A stretch of DNA of 64,000 nucleotides. Source: an uncultured Bacteroidales bacterium (lineage in GTDB: Bacteria; Bacteroidota; Bacteroidia; Bacteroidales; UBA932). Position 1 is the stretch's first letter, and every line of letters starts with the position of its first letter. Both the position numbers and the translations under genes were made by a program. Below are positions 1-8,988 of this stretch, in pieces. The notes under the pieces were generated by a model that was not told the DNA's origin, did no database searches, and worked only from the letters and a program-made list of their open reading frames with translations. Location: contig CALVDQ010000008.1 of NCBI GenBank assembly GCA_944326325.1, forward strand, positions 1-64,000, read 5' to 3'.

Positions 1-302
1 ACGCGGTTGGAGCGGACTTTCGCCATCGCAAGGTTGTCGGCCTCGCTCTCTCCGGCGGTGCACCAGCCGTCCACATGGAGTAGGATTTTCCCGGCAAGGA
101 TGTCCTGCCTGTATCGCTCCACGCATTCCTCCAACCGAGCCAGTTCCTTGTCATTGCCGCTGAAAGGCACATAGAACATGTCTTTATCGGTGACGAAGCG
201 GAACGTATAGACCGTATCGGGCTTCTCCTGCGCCGCAAGGGTCAGAGGGAACAGCAGCACGGCAAGCACTATCGTCAGTATGAATCTTCTCTGTTTCAGC
301 AT
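1..302 (-). CDS. OmpA-like exported protein, C-terminus cut by window edge
   Basis: The gene runs off the left edge, so only about 100 N-terminal codons are visible. I translated it by hand from the ATG at 302-300. It opens with a signal peptide: MLKQRR, a long hydrophobic stretch, then an LAAQ cleavage-like site around residue 24. The mature part has alternating short strands and then an NLAMAKVRSNRV segment, which resembles the OmpA C-terminal helix motif (NLxLSxxRAxxV). Short exported proteins of this type occur in Bacteroides, often near fimbrillin genes; that link is from memory and the neighbouring genes lie outside the window. It is transcribed away from the PUL and probably belongs to another locus. 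It is likely periplasmic or outer-membrane associated; its exact family is not certain. Confidence 0.6.
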   Translation of the reverse strand, partial: MLKQRRFILTIVLAVLLFPLTLAAQEKPDTVYTFRFVTDKDMFYVPFSGNDKELARLEECVERYRQDILAGKILLHVDGWCTAGESEADNLAMAKVRSNR

Positions 303-540
303 ATTGTTTATTGGTTTGTTGTTCGGATGGTACAAAAAGTCCCGGGAACATGCGGACGGGAACTTGCCGTATGCCGCATTGCACCGGGGACATGGAAATT
401 CCTCTCCGACCTTGACCGGCAAGGCGGAGGTATGGTATGACTTCGATAATTTATCTGGAGAAAGGGGGCTTCCTTTGTCGATATATATTTTTCTAATCCA
501 TTGTAATTTAATGGATTTGTTGTATATTGACGCGTGAGGC

Positions 541-572
<32 letters not shown>

Positions 573-916
573 ATACGGATTTCCCGATTTTCCAAATTTC
601 CAGCCGTATAATACACTTCGTTTGCATCAGTATTTTCACAATTATGAACCAGGCTGTTAAGACAGATGGGAAAGGACCGCCCGTCCTGCATTCCGGCATG
701 GGTGGAAAATCCTTTCTCAATCGTAAGGATGGAAGATGAATGTCTTGTTTTACCTGTATGTTTCATAAAGATACAACCTGCAAGTACAAATGTAGGCAAA
801 ATCTTTATCGTACGGAAAAAAGTTCCATGCAAATATCTGGAAACTGTTTAATGCCATTTGCCTAATGAGTATCATTTTTTGCCTTATCCGGGCTATTTTT
901 CCGGAGATAGCCTGAA

Positions 917-924
917 TAACTTTG
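917..924 (+). promoter_or_regulatory. Putative -7 promoter element of the PUL
   Basis: TAACTTTG matches the Bacteroidota -7 consensus TAnnTTTG. No clear TTTG -33 element is visible at 19-21 bases upstream. It places transcription initiation about 20 bases before the ATG at 952 and argues against the in-frame TTG at 922, which lies inside the element. Confidence 0.5.
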
Positions 925-951
925 CGAAAGATATTAAAACCACACAACTCT

Positions 952-1968
952 ATGCTAACCATTTTCAGATACCTTTTTATCCTTGTACTGCTGGCAGCGG
1001 CAGGTTGCAGCAGCGACAGTCCGAAGACCCAGGTGCCGGACCAGGAACAGGAAACGGACGGGACCCAGGACGGCGGTACGGACAGCGGTGAAGATGACAA
1101 TGACGGTCAGACGCCTTCAGTAGCGGAAAGGATCTCCGGCCTGACAGATCTTGTAGACAGAATCAGCACCGAAGAGACCTATACCCTCACGGACAATGTC
1201 AGCGCCACGGAACTCCATTATACTACGCCGGACGGCAGCCCGATAGCGATGTTTGTTTTCGAGGCAAAACTTGCGGGGGGTGTCACGGTCACGCAGACCA
1301 CCCCGTATGACGAAGGTCCCGGGAACGGGCTCCAGAGAGTGACGGAGCAGGCTCTCGAAGTGGATGCCGAAAATGCGATGATCCTCGGGGGAACGAATGC
1401 AGACTTCTTCATGTCCCAGAGCTACCAGCCTCAGGGCGTCTTCCACCACAAGGGTCATGCTGTGAAGACTACCTTCGCCTCGTCCCCCTCAAGGCCAAGA
1501 AGCTTTTTCTATATCACCCGTACAGGACTGGCAAGGACAGCTCCGGCATCCGAATATGCCGAGATATCGGCCTCCAACCAAATATACGAGGCGTGCGGCG
1601 GAGGACCTGTCCTCGTGAGCGAGGGAGAAGCTATACAGACCCCTGACCCCGATGACCTTTCGACCGAACCGAGAACCTGTGTCGGCGCTACAGAGGATGG
1701 TAAAACCGTATATCTTATGGTCATTGACGGACGGCAGGAAACCTATTCTGTCGGGATGGACTTCAGCGATATGGCAAAGGTGATGGAAGCCCTCGGGTGC
1801 TGGTCGGCAATCAATCTTGACGGAGGCGGTTCGTCCACATTCTATATAAGGACAGACACTTCGGATGCGAGCTTTTCGGACGAGGACAGGTTCGAGATAC
1901 TGAACTCTCCTTCCGACGGGCAGGAGCGCGCAGTGTGGAACGGACTTGCAATCATACAGAGACGATGA
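952..1968 (+). CDS. Phosphodiester glycosidase family (NAGPA-like) lipoprotein
   Basis: A 338-residue lipoprotein with lipobox LAAAGC (Cys19), an acidic low-complexity linker (about 20-50) and a NAGPA domain. Family motifs visible are GGTNADFF, CGGGPVLV, a VYLMVIDGR strand and the diagnostic INLDGGGSST near the C-terminus. The family is named for the mammalian enzyme that removes N-acetylglucosamine from a phosphodiester; bacterial members are thought to cleave sugar phosphodiesters, but few have been studied. It is probably anchored to the outer membrane. I chose the ATG at 952 because the earlier TTG at 922 overlaps the -7 element and gives an unsuitable signal peptide. It is first in the PUL and lies 14 bases before the GH88 gene, which suggests the target glycan carries an unusual linkage. 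Confidence 0.85.
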   Translation: MLTIFRYLFILVLLAAAGCSSDSPKTQVPDQEQETDGTQDGGTDSGEDDNDGQTPSVAERISGLTDLVDRISTEETYTLTDNVSATELHYTTPDGSPIAMFVFEAKLAGGVTVTQTTPYDEGPGNGLQRVTEQALEVDAENAMILGGTNADFFMSQSYQPQGVFHHKGHAVKTTFASSPSRPRSFFYITRTGLARTAPASEYAEISASNQIYEACGGGPVLVSEGEAIQTPDPDDLSTEPRTCVGATEDGKTVYLMVIDGRQETYSVGMDFSDMAKVMEALGCWSAINLDGGGSSTFYIRTDTSDASFSDEDRFEILNSPSDGQERAVWNGLAIIQRR

Positions 1969-1982
1969 TACGGAGGCCGGAT

Positions 1983-3179
1983 ATGAAAACAATGACATTA
2001 TTGGCCACAGTCTCGCTGATGCTTGCAGGCTGCTCCCGGCACGTCGAAACGATGGAAGAGCTTACGGACAGGGTCTTCAGCATCGCACAGGAACAGTACA
2101 AGGCGATGGATGAAAATCTCACTGGGACAACCATGCCGAGGACGGCAGGGAAGGACGGGAATCTTGTGACCTCGGACATAAGGTGGTGGTGCAGCGGCTT
2201 CTACCCGGGTTCGCTGTGGTATATCTATGAATATACGGGAGACGACGCGGTAAAGGGACTTGCAGAGAAGAATACCTGGAAGCTCGAACCCCTGAAATAC
2301 ACCGGCACCGACCACGACCTCGGCTTCCAGATGAACTGCAGTTTCGGCAACGCATACAGGATCACCGGAGACCCAGTCTACCTTGACCCGATAAGGGAGT
2401 CCGCCAGTGTGCTCGCCGCAAGGTTCTCCCCTGTGACCGGGACAATCCGCAGCTGGGACCATACCCGTCCGGGCTGTGACTGGAAATACCCTGTCATAAT
2501 TGACAATATGATGAACCTTGAGCATTTGTATAACGCAGGGCTTCTCTTCGGCATCGACACCCTCAAGTCAGTTGCCCTCATCCATGCCAACACGACGATG
2601 ACGAACCACTTCAGGCCTGACTACAGCAGCTGGCACCTTGTCGACTATGACCCGCTGACAGGGGAGGTACGCCTCAGGCAGACAGTCCAGGGCTTCAGCG
2701 ACTCCTCATCCTGGGCGAGAGGGCAGGCATGGGCCCTGTACGGCTATACAATGATGTTCAGGATGAGCGGATACGACTGCTACCTGACACAGGCAGAAAA
2801 TATCGCCGATATGCTTGTCAGAAGGCTGCCGGAAGACGGGATTCCTTATTGGGACTTCGATTCGGACAGGATCCCGGACGATTACAGGGATGCTTCCGCC
2901 GCAGCGATCATGGCTTCGGCGTTCATAGAACTCGGGACTCTTTCCAACAGTCCCGAAAAAAGGAACTATATCGACGTGGCGGAAAGACAGCTCCGCACCC
3001 TGGCGTCTCCGGAATATCTGTCTGCTCCGGGCGAGAACGCCGGTTTCCTCCTGAAACACAGTGTCGGGTCCCTGCCTGACAACAGCGAGGTGGATGTACC
3101 TCTTTCTTATGCCGATTATTATTTCCTGGAAGCGCTCCTGAGGTTTGCAAGCCTGGACAGAAGCGGTTCCGGAAGATGA
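1983..3179 (+). CDS. Glycoside hydrolase family 88, unsaturated uronyl hydrolase (lipoprotein)
   Basis: A 398-residue lipoprotein (lipobox LMLAGC, Cys17) with an alpha/alpha-barrel GH88 domain. The family hydrates and removes the 4,5-unsaturated uronic acid left at the non-reducing end of oligosaccharides by polysaccharide lyases. The HDLGFQM motif (Asp112) and IDNMMNLEHLY (Asp174) match the two catalytic aspartates of Bacillus unsaturated glucuronyl hydrolase. RGQAWALYGY further on is also typical. The start is the ATG at 1983, because longer forms read back into the upstream gene and hide the signal peptide. It sits in the same operon as the two heparinase-type lyases and fits as the enzyme that trims their products. 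The exact disaccharide preference cannot be read from sequence. Confidence 0.9.
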   Translation: MKTMTLLATVSLMLAGCSRHVETMEELTDRVFSIAQEQYKAMDENLTGTTMPRTAGKDGNLVTSDIRWWCSGFYPGSLWYIYEYTGDDAVKGLAEKNTWKLEPLKYTGTDHDLGFQMNCSFGNAYRITGDPVYLDPIRESASVLAARFSPVTGTIRSWDHTRPGCDWKYPVIIDNMMNLEHLYNAGLLFGIDTLKSVALIHANTTMTNHFRPDYSSWHLVDYDPLTGEVRLRQTVQGFSDSSSWARGQAWALYGYTMMFRMSGYDCYLTQAENIADMLVRRLPEDGIPYWDFDSDRIPDDYRDASAAAIMASAFIELGTLSNSPEKRNYIDVAERQLRTLASPEYLSAPGENAGFLLKHSVGSLPDNSEVDVPLSYADYYFLEALLRFASLDRSGSGR

Positions 3180-3235
3180 CGGAATGAGGGAAGATACACA
3201 TATTTAACCAACCAATTATTATCAACAATCCCATT

Positions 3236-6200
3236 ATGAAACAACAACTGATTTCATTGTTATGCGGACTATGCTTCCTGGCAGCCGCAATCCCTGCTGT
3301 TGCGCAGCAGGATGGAGGTCAGGTCACAGTGTCCGGACGGGTCATTGACTCAGACGGGCTTCCCGTGATCGGGGCGGTGGTGATGACAGCCGATAATGAG
3401 GCGACAACAACCGACGAGAAAGGGGAGTGGTCCCTCCAGGTCCGGAATTCCGAGGGTACACTCGAATTCTCCTGCCTCGGATATAAGACATTGTCCGAGG
3501 AAATTGCAGGAAGGCGTGTCGTGGATGTCACCATGCAGCCCGACAATGTAATGCTGGAAGAGACCGTAGTGGTAGGATACGGTGTACAGAAGAAAGTCAA
3601 CCTCACCGGTTCGGTATCTTCCATCGACTTCTCCGACCTGGCTGACAACAGGACCATAGTCAGCACTTCCTCGGCACTTGCCGGACTTGCGGCAGGAATG
3701 AGCGTAATGCAAGGGTCGGGACAGCCAGGACAGGACAAGGCTACCATCCGCATCAGGGGTAACGGGTCCTTTACAGTCAACAGCAGCAGCGGCATCGACG
3801 CCAATGCCCCTCTTGTCCTTGTGGACGGTGTGGAGTGGAGCATGGACGACGTGAACCCGAACGACATCGCTTCCATATCAGTCCTGAAGGACGCCTCATC
3901 GGCAGCCATTTACGGAACACGTGCGGCCAACGGTGTCATCCTCATCACGACCAAGAACGGTGTCGAGGGCAAGCCGAGCATAAGCTATTCCTACAAGGGA
4001 ATACTCCAGATGCCGTACAGCAAGATGCACTTCGTGTCCGACTACGCCACCTATATGGAGCTTATGAACGAGGCGTGCGACAATGTTGGAACCACAAGGC
4101 TTTTCTCCCAGTCCAACATCGATCTCTGGAGGGAAAAATCCCTTGACCCGAACGGCCTGACGCCGCAGGGAGTCCCTAACTATGCCGCCTATCCAAACAC
4201 GGATTGGTTCGAGGAGCTTTTCCAGACAGGTTACTCCCAGGAACACAACCTTTCCGTCTCGGGAGGCTCGAAGGCAGTGAAATACATGATATCCATGGGC
4301 TATCTTGACAATGAAGGAGTCATGGGACGCTTCGGCATCGACTCCGGCACGCGCAAGATGAACTTCAGGGCGAACGTCGAGGCCGACGTGACGAAGTGGT
4401 TCACCATCGGGACCAGGATTTTCGGGCAGAGACAGGAATACGGTCTCGCCAACGTATCGAGCGCATTCTCGGCACTGTACATGACGACACCGGGCGTATA
4501 TCCGGGAGACATCAACGCCTGGGGAACCCCGGCACTCGAAGGCGAGGAAAGCTCGAATGCCAACAACATCTTCCGCAACCTCTACGGCACCGACGGTTCC
4601 AATGTGACGACAAGGGTGAACGGTTCCGTATATGCCAGGATACGCCCGTACAAGGGTATCAGCATCGAGGGCACATTCAACTATTCCCCGACATTCACAG
4701 AAAGACACAGCTACAGTGTCCAGAACGGGACCTGGGACTATCTGAACAATGTAAGGCATAGCTCCACAAGTCTCGAGAATGCCCAGGTGGTCGACCGTAC
4801 TTCAAGAAACTATTATGTTTCCACGGAACTTCTCGCCAGGTATGACAACACTTTCGGCGAGCATACCCTCGGCGTCCTTGCCGGCTATTCTACGACGGAA
4901 TATATGTCGTGGGGCTTCAGCGTCAACAAGAGAGGTGCGACGGACTGGGCGCTCAACGATGCCTCCACCTATTCCGAAATCCTCTCAACCGGCAGTACAC
5001 CCCGTGCAGGCTGGGGACTGAGGTCATACTTCGGCAGGATCAACTACTCCTTCAGGGACAGGTACCTTTTCGAGGCAAACCTCCGCGCGGACGGTTCGTC
5101 CAAGTTCGGAAGCAACAACCGCTACGGATTCTTCCCTTCCTTCTCGGCAGGTTGGAAAATCCACGAGGAACCGTTTATGGAATCGACCAAGGGGTGGCTC
5201 TCCAACCTCAAGCTCCGCGCGTCCTGGGGACAGGCCGGTAACAATCTCGGTATCGGCAACTACGCATGGCAGGCTCTCTACGATGTAGAAGAGGTCGTCG
5301 TGGACGGAGAAGACAGCATGGGTCTGTTCATAAGTTCCCTGAGCAACGCCGACCTTAAATGGGAAACCACGGCGACAACTGACATAGGACTTGACATGGG
5401 CTTCTTCGGCAACAGGCTTACAGCCGAGGTCGACTACTACCTGAAGAAGACCACGGACATCCTCTATGTGCCGCCTATCTACCTGACAATGGGGCAGGTA
5501 GACGGAGTGCCCGCCAATCTCGGTGCAGTCAACAACCAGGGTGTGGAACTGACCGTGAACTGGAGAAGCAGCATCGGCAAGAACTTCAACTACTTTGTCG
5601 GGGCCAACTTCGCCTTCAACAAGAACAAGGTCGTGAAATTCAAGGGTCCACTCGTGAAGGAATGGCGTGACGGCACCTACGTCAACAACCTCTCCGATGC
5701 GACAGCGTCCTGGGGACAGGGCAGGCTGGCCGAAGGGCATCCTCTCGGGGAACACTATCTCCTCCAGGTGTACAAGGGCAACGGCAAAGGCTACCAGGGC
5801 GGAGCCGTGGATATAAACGCCGGTCCTGTGGACGGCATGATACGTACCGAAACCGACTTCCAGTGGGTACAGGCCATGCTTGACAGCGGCTATACTTTCG
5901 ACGGCAAGAATGCCCTTTCTCCTGACCAGCTCTGGTACGGAGACCTGCTCTATGCCGACAACGACGGAGACATGAACTACGGTGACGACGATGACATGAA
6001 TTTCAACGGACGCACCAGCACCCCTGCCTACAACCTTGGCATCAACCTCGGTTTCTCATGGAAAGGGCTGGACTTCAGCATGACATGGGCAGGTGCACTG
6101 GACTTCTGGATAATATACAACTCCGACTATTACAATGCCAGCACGATGTCTTCCGGTTACGGGCTCATCGATGACGTTGCGTACGACCACTATTTCTTCG

Positions 6201-6523
6201 ACGTCGACAACCCGTCCGACCCGAGGACCAACCTCTCTGGAACGTATCCGAGGCTGACCTACGGCACCTCCCTCAGCAACAGGAAATCGAGCGAGTTCTA
6301 CGAATACAGGGGAGACTATCTCAAACTGAAGAACGTTCAGCTCGGGTACACTCTTCCGGAGAAAATAACAAGGAAATTCTTCGTACAGCAGCTCCGTTTC
6401 TTCGTCTCCGGAGAAAACCTGCTGACTATCACAGGTTTCCCTGGACTCGACCCGGAAATCGGGGCGACAGTAGGCTATCCTCTCATGAGACAGGTTACAT
6501 TCGGGGCACAGATAACTTTCTAA
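3236..6523 (+). CDS. SusC/RagA-type TonB-linked outer membrane transporter
   Basis: A 1095-residue TonB-dependent transporter. It has a cleavable signal peptide (about 1-24, ending AVAQQ), a carboxypeptidase-regulatory-like domain (about 28-105), a TonB-box-like segment EETVVVGYG near 109-116, a plug domain (about 120-240) ending in the SusC hallmark ANGVILITTKNG, and a long beta-barrel ending VTFGAQITF with the terminal aromatic residue of outer membrane proteins. It imports oligosaccharides across the outer membrane using TonB/ExbBD energy. Only 4 bases separate it from the susD gene, as is normal for this pair. Its substrate is inferred from neighbouring lyases to be a uronic-acid polysaccharide fragment. 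Confidence 0.97.
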   Translation: MKQQLISLLCGLCFLAAAIPAVAQQDGGQVTVSGRVIDSDGLPVIGAVVMTADNEATTTDEKGEWSLQVRNSEGTLEFSCLGYKTLSEEIAGRRVVDVTMQPDNVMLEETVVVGYGVQKKVNLTGSVSSIDFSDLADNRTIVSTSSALAGLAAGMSVMQGSGQPGQDKATIRIRGNGSFTVNSSSGIDANAPLVLVDGVEWSMDDVNPNDIASISVLKDASSAAIYGTRAANGVILITTKNGVEGKPSISYSYKGILQMPYSKMHFVSDYATYMELMNEACDNVGTTRLFSQSNIDLWREKSLDPNGLTPQGVPNYAAYPNTDWFEELFQTGYSQEHNLSVSGGSKAVKYMISMGYLDNEGVMGRFGIDSGTRKMNFRANVEADVTKWFTIGTRIFGQRQEYGLANVSSAFSALYMTTPGVYPGDINAWGTPALEGEESSNANNIFRNLYGTDGSNVTTRVNGSVYARIRPYKGISIEGTFNYSPTFTERHSYSVQNGTWDYLNNVRHSSTSLENAQVVDRTSRNYYVSTELLARYDNTFGEHTLGVLAGYSTTEYMSWGFSVNKRGATDWALNDASTYSEILSTGSTPRAGWGLRSYFGRINYSFRDRYLFEANLRADGSSKFGSNNRYGFFPSFSAGWKIHEEPFMESTKGWLSNLKLRASWGQAGNNLGIGNYAWQALYDVEEVVVDGEDSMGLFISSLSNADLKWETTATTDIGLDMGFFGNRLTAEVDYYLKKTTDILYVPPIYLTMGQVDGVPANLGAVNNQGVELTVNWRSSIGKNFNYFVGANFAFNKNKVVKFKGPLVKEWRDGTYVNNLSDATASWGQGRLAEGHPLGEHYLLQVYKGNGKGYQGGAVDINAGPVDGMIRTETDFQWVQAMLDSGYTFDGKNALSPDQLWYGDLLYADNDGDMNYGDDDDMNFNGRTSTPAYNLGINLGFSWKGLDFSMTWAGALDFWIIYNSDYYNASTMSSGYGLIDDVAYDHYFFDVDNPSDPRTNLSGTYPRLTYGTSLSNRKSSEFYEYRGDYLKLKNVQLGYTLPEKITRKFFVQQLRFFVSGENLLTITGFPGLDPEIGATVGYPLMRQVTFGAQITF

Positions 6524-6527
6524 GAAT

Positions 6528-8414
6528 ATGAAAAGAATACAATACGCAATCATTTCCGCAACCCTCCTCACCGGTGCGGTATCCTGCGCTGACCTTCTCG
6601 ATATGGCTCCGTCCGACCAGATCGCCAGCGGCAATATGTGGACAAGCCCGGAACTTGCCGTCAAAGGTATGAACGGACTGTACGAGACTTTCTACAACAG
6701 GGATCTCAGTGCCGGCTCCCAGCTCAGGGAGTCCTGCCTTGACGGGCTGAACAAATACGGCATCGAGGCACTGGGATTCTGTACGGACTATTATTCGAAC
6801 AATTTCCCGGTCTATATGCTCTACAGCCAGAACATGATGGCCAACGACATCCAGGTTGCATACGAGTGGAAATTCGGATATAACATAGTCCACGCCACCA
6901 ACGATGCCATAGCGAACCTCTACAAGGCCGGGCTCGATGAGGCGACATATCAGAGGTACATCTGCGAGGCCCGTTTCCTGCGGGCCTGGGCATATTCCCG
7001 CCTGAACAAGTTCTTCTGGGGAGTCCCTCTCTATCTCGAGCCTGTCACAAACGAAGAATGTACGAGGACGCAGTCTTCCGCCGAAGATATCTGGCAGACC
7101 GTCATCGACGACCTGACATACTGCATCGACAACGAATATATGCCTGACAACACCCTGACGGAAAACTTCGGACGCCCGTCCAAGGGTGCGGCCTATGCCC
7201 TCAGGGGAATGGCTTATATGTGGAAGGCGCTCACTGACAATGACGGGACGACTCCGGAACAGGACTACACTTCCGCCTGCGCCGACTTCGATCAGGTCGA
7301 CGACTGCGGCTATGACCTCTGGGACGACGGTACTTCCGAAAGCTATCTGAATTTCTTCAAGGCGGAGAACGAAAGGGACAACGAGATGATCTTCGCCATC
7401 CAGTTCAGCGCGACGGACGGCTACAGCTATGACATCCAGCAGGCCGTCGGCCCGCGTGACACCTGGGACAGCTGGGACGAGGTGAAGCCTTCGACGGATT
7501 TCGTGGACTATTTCCAGAATGCGGACGGAACACCTTTCAGTTGGTCTGAATGGGCACAGGAGCAGGGCATAGAAGGCTGGGACGCCCTTACCCCACAGCA
7601 GCGCTCCGTATTTTTCTTCAGGGACGGACTGAGGAGCAACAGTGACTACAGGACCATCTACAATCAGGCGAGAGAGCTCTGCGGGCTGGCGGTATTCGAC
7701 CGGTACTATCTTGACGAAGGCAACGAGGCCCGCATCAAGACCGCATACGACAACCGTGATCCCCGTCTGAAGATGATAGTTGTCACTCCGTACGAGCCTA
7801 AGGACTGCTATTCCCCAGGATGGAACAACAATCAGGTGGCAGTCGGCAAGCAGCTCCGCTGGCCTCTTTACGAAAGGGGAGCCGACGGCAACGGGAGCGG
7901 CAAGGACCTCTGGCTCGACAAACGTTTCACCGCCCTTTATATCTACAACAAGTACGTGGAATGGGGTGACCCGTCGGCACTGATAGACAGGAGGCACTGC
8001 CATATAGACTTCCCTCTCATCCGATACACCGATGTCCTGCTGCAGTGGGCAGAGGCCGAGATCGAGCTCGGAAGACTGGGCGAGGCAGCCGACAAGATAA
8101 ACCAGGTACGCGACAGGGCAGGGGTCCAGCGCATCCAGACCGGTTCTCAGGAAGAAATGCGCGAGGCTGTGAGGTACGAAAGGCGTGTGGAATTCGCGGT
8201 AGAGGCTGTGAACTATTTCGACGAAATCCGTTGGGGAACCTACAAGGAAAGCAAGTTCCAGGGACAGGATACCCACGGAGGATCCAGCTGGTGGGGTGAC
8301 AACACTGTCGAATACCCGTGGTACTGGAAAGAGAACAACTGGCCGTGGTCAGTCCCTCTCGCGGAATACCAGAGGAATCCGAACCTCATCCAGAGATCCG
8401 GATGGATATATTGA
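6528..8414 (+). CDS. SusD/RagB-type glycan-binding lipoprotein
   Basis: A 628-residue SusD-like protein with a lipoprotein signal (Cys20 in TGAVSC). It shows the N-terminal SusD-like pattern and the C-terminal RagB/SusD core, including FPLIRYTDVLLQWAEAEI followed by a repeat-like helix with INQVRDRAGV and an RRVEFAVEAVNYFDEIRWG segment. It forms the lid of the SusC channel on the cell surface and binds glycan. It begins 4 bases after susC. A stem-loop lies about 30 bases after its stop codon. Confidence 0.97.
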   Translation: MKRIQYAIISATLLTGAVSCADLLDMAPSDQIASGNMWTSPELAVKGMNGLYETFYNRDLSAGSQLRESCLDGLNKYGIEALGFCTDYYSNNFPVYMLYSQNMMANDIQVAYEWKFGYNIVHATNDAIANLYKAGLDEATYQRYICEARFLRAWAYSRLNKFFWGVPLYLEPVTNEECTRTQSSAEDIWQTVIDDLTYCIDNEYMPDNTLTENFGRPSKGAAYALRGMAYMWKALTDNDGTTPEQDYTSACADFDQVDDCGYDLWDDGTSESYLNFFKAENERDNEMIFAIQFSATDGYSYDIQQAVGPRDTWDSWDEVKPSTDFVDYFQNADGTPFSWSEWAQEQGIEGWDALTPQQRSVFFFRDGLRSNSDYRTIYNQARELCGLAVFDRYYLDEGNEARIKTAYDNRDPRLKMIVVTPYEPKDCYSPGWNNNQVAVGKQLRWPLYERGADGNGSGKDLWLDKRFTALYIYNKYVEWGDPSALIDRRHCHIDFPLIRYTDVLLQWAEAEIELGRLGEAADKINQVRDRAGVQRIQTGSQEEMREAVRYERRVEFAVEAVNYFDEIRWGTYKESKFQGQDTHGGSSWWGDNTVEYPWYWKENNWPWSVPLAEYQRNPNLIQRSGWIY

Positions 8415-8444
8415 CAGAAACCATATTAACACAAACACATAACC

Positions 8445-8467
8445 GGCAGGGGCTTCCGGTCCCTGCC
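8445..8467 (+). promoter_or_regulatory. Intercistronic stem-loop after susD
   Basis: GGCAGGG (8445-8451) pairs with CCCTGCC (8461-8467) around a 9-base loop, between susD and the next lipoprotein gene. No run of T follows directly (TTAAAAAAAC comes next), so it may be a leaky terminator or an RNA-stability element that sets the ratio of SusCD to downstream proteins. Confidence 0.5.
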
Positions 8468-8484
8468 TTAAAAAAACTGATTTT

Positions 8485-8970
8485 ATGATGAAAAAATTTC
8501 TGATCCTGTCCGGTATCATGGCATTGTGCCTGCTGCCGGGATGTGACAAAAACACTCCTGCGGGAGAAGATGATTCCGGCTCTTCAACAATGCCGGCGGT
8601 GAGCATTACGGCGATTGCCAACGATGACAACACCGCAACTGTCTCGGCAGAGCTCACTGCCGGGGAATTCTACGGGGCGAAAATCGTCTCTGCTGTGGAA
8701 ATCAGCCAGATCGGGGATCTCAACTACACGAACGAGATCCAGCTGATTCGTTATGTCGAGGAAAACGGCAAGGACATAGAGCTTCCTTTTACCGAGACTG
8801 TCCAGGATATAGTCTACAACCGTGACTACCTGTCTGCCGTGGTCGTTTACGACGAGACCGGAAGGGCATGTGCATCAGCCTACGACACATTCACCGGTGA
8901 CGGGGAAATCGACGGTTTCAGCGGGGACAATTCCGCCGGAAACCTTGAAGAAAACAATCCTGTCCTGTAA
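8485..8970 (+). CDS. Small PUL lipoprotein of unknown function
   Basis: A 161-residue protein with a clear lipobox (LLPGC, Cys20) followed by a Ser/Asp/Glu-rich linker and a compact domain predicted to be mainly beta. I do not recognise a family. Its place directly after susD is where SusE/SusF-like surface glycan-binding proteins usually lie, but at 161 residues it is much shorter than those. It is probably tethered to the outer membrane and may help bind the substrate; that role is inferred only from position. A second ATG follows at 8488 and could also be used. It is 18 bases upstream of the next gene. Confidence 0.75.
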   Translation: MMKKFLILSGIMALCLLPGCDKNTPAGEDDSGSSTMPAVSITAIANDDNTATVSAELTAGEFYGAKIVSAVEISQIGDLNYTNEIQLIRYVEENGKDIELPFTETVQDIVYNRDYLSAVVVYDETGRACASAYDTFTGDGEIDGFSGDNSAGNLEENNPVL

Positions 8971-8988
8971 CCTTAAAATCATACGGCA

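Noticed and set aside
922..951. TTG start at 922 for the first PUL gene
   Set aside because: The TTG lies inside the TAACTTTG -7 element and the extra ten residues spoil the lipoprotein signal; ATG 952 is better.
6495..8276. 593-codon minus-strand frame opposite susD
   Set aside because: It is the mirror of a clear SusD gene; long antisense frames are expected from the codon bias of this GC-rich DNA.
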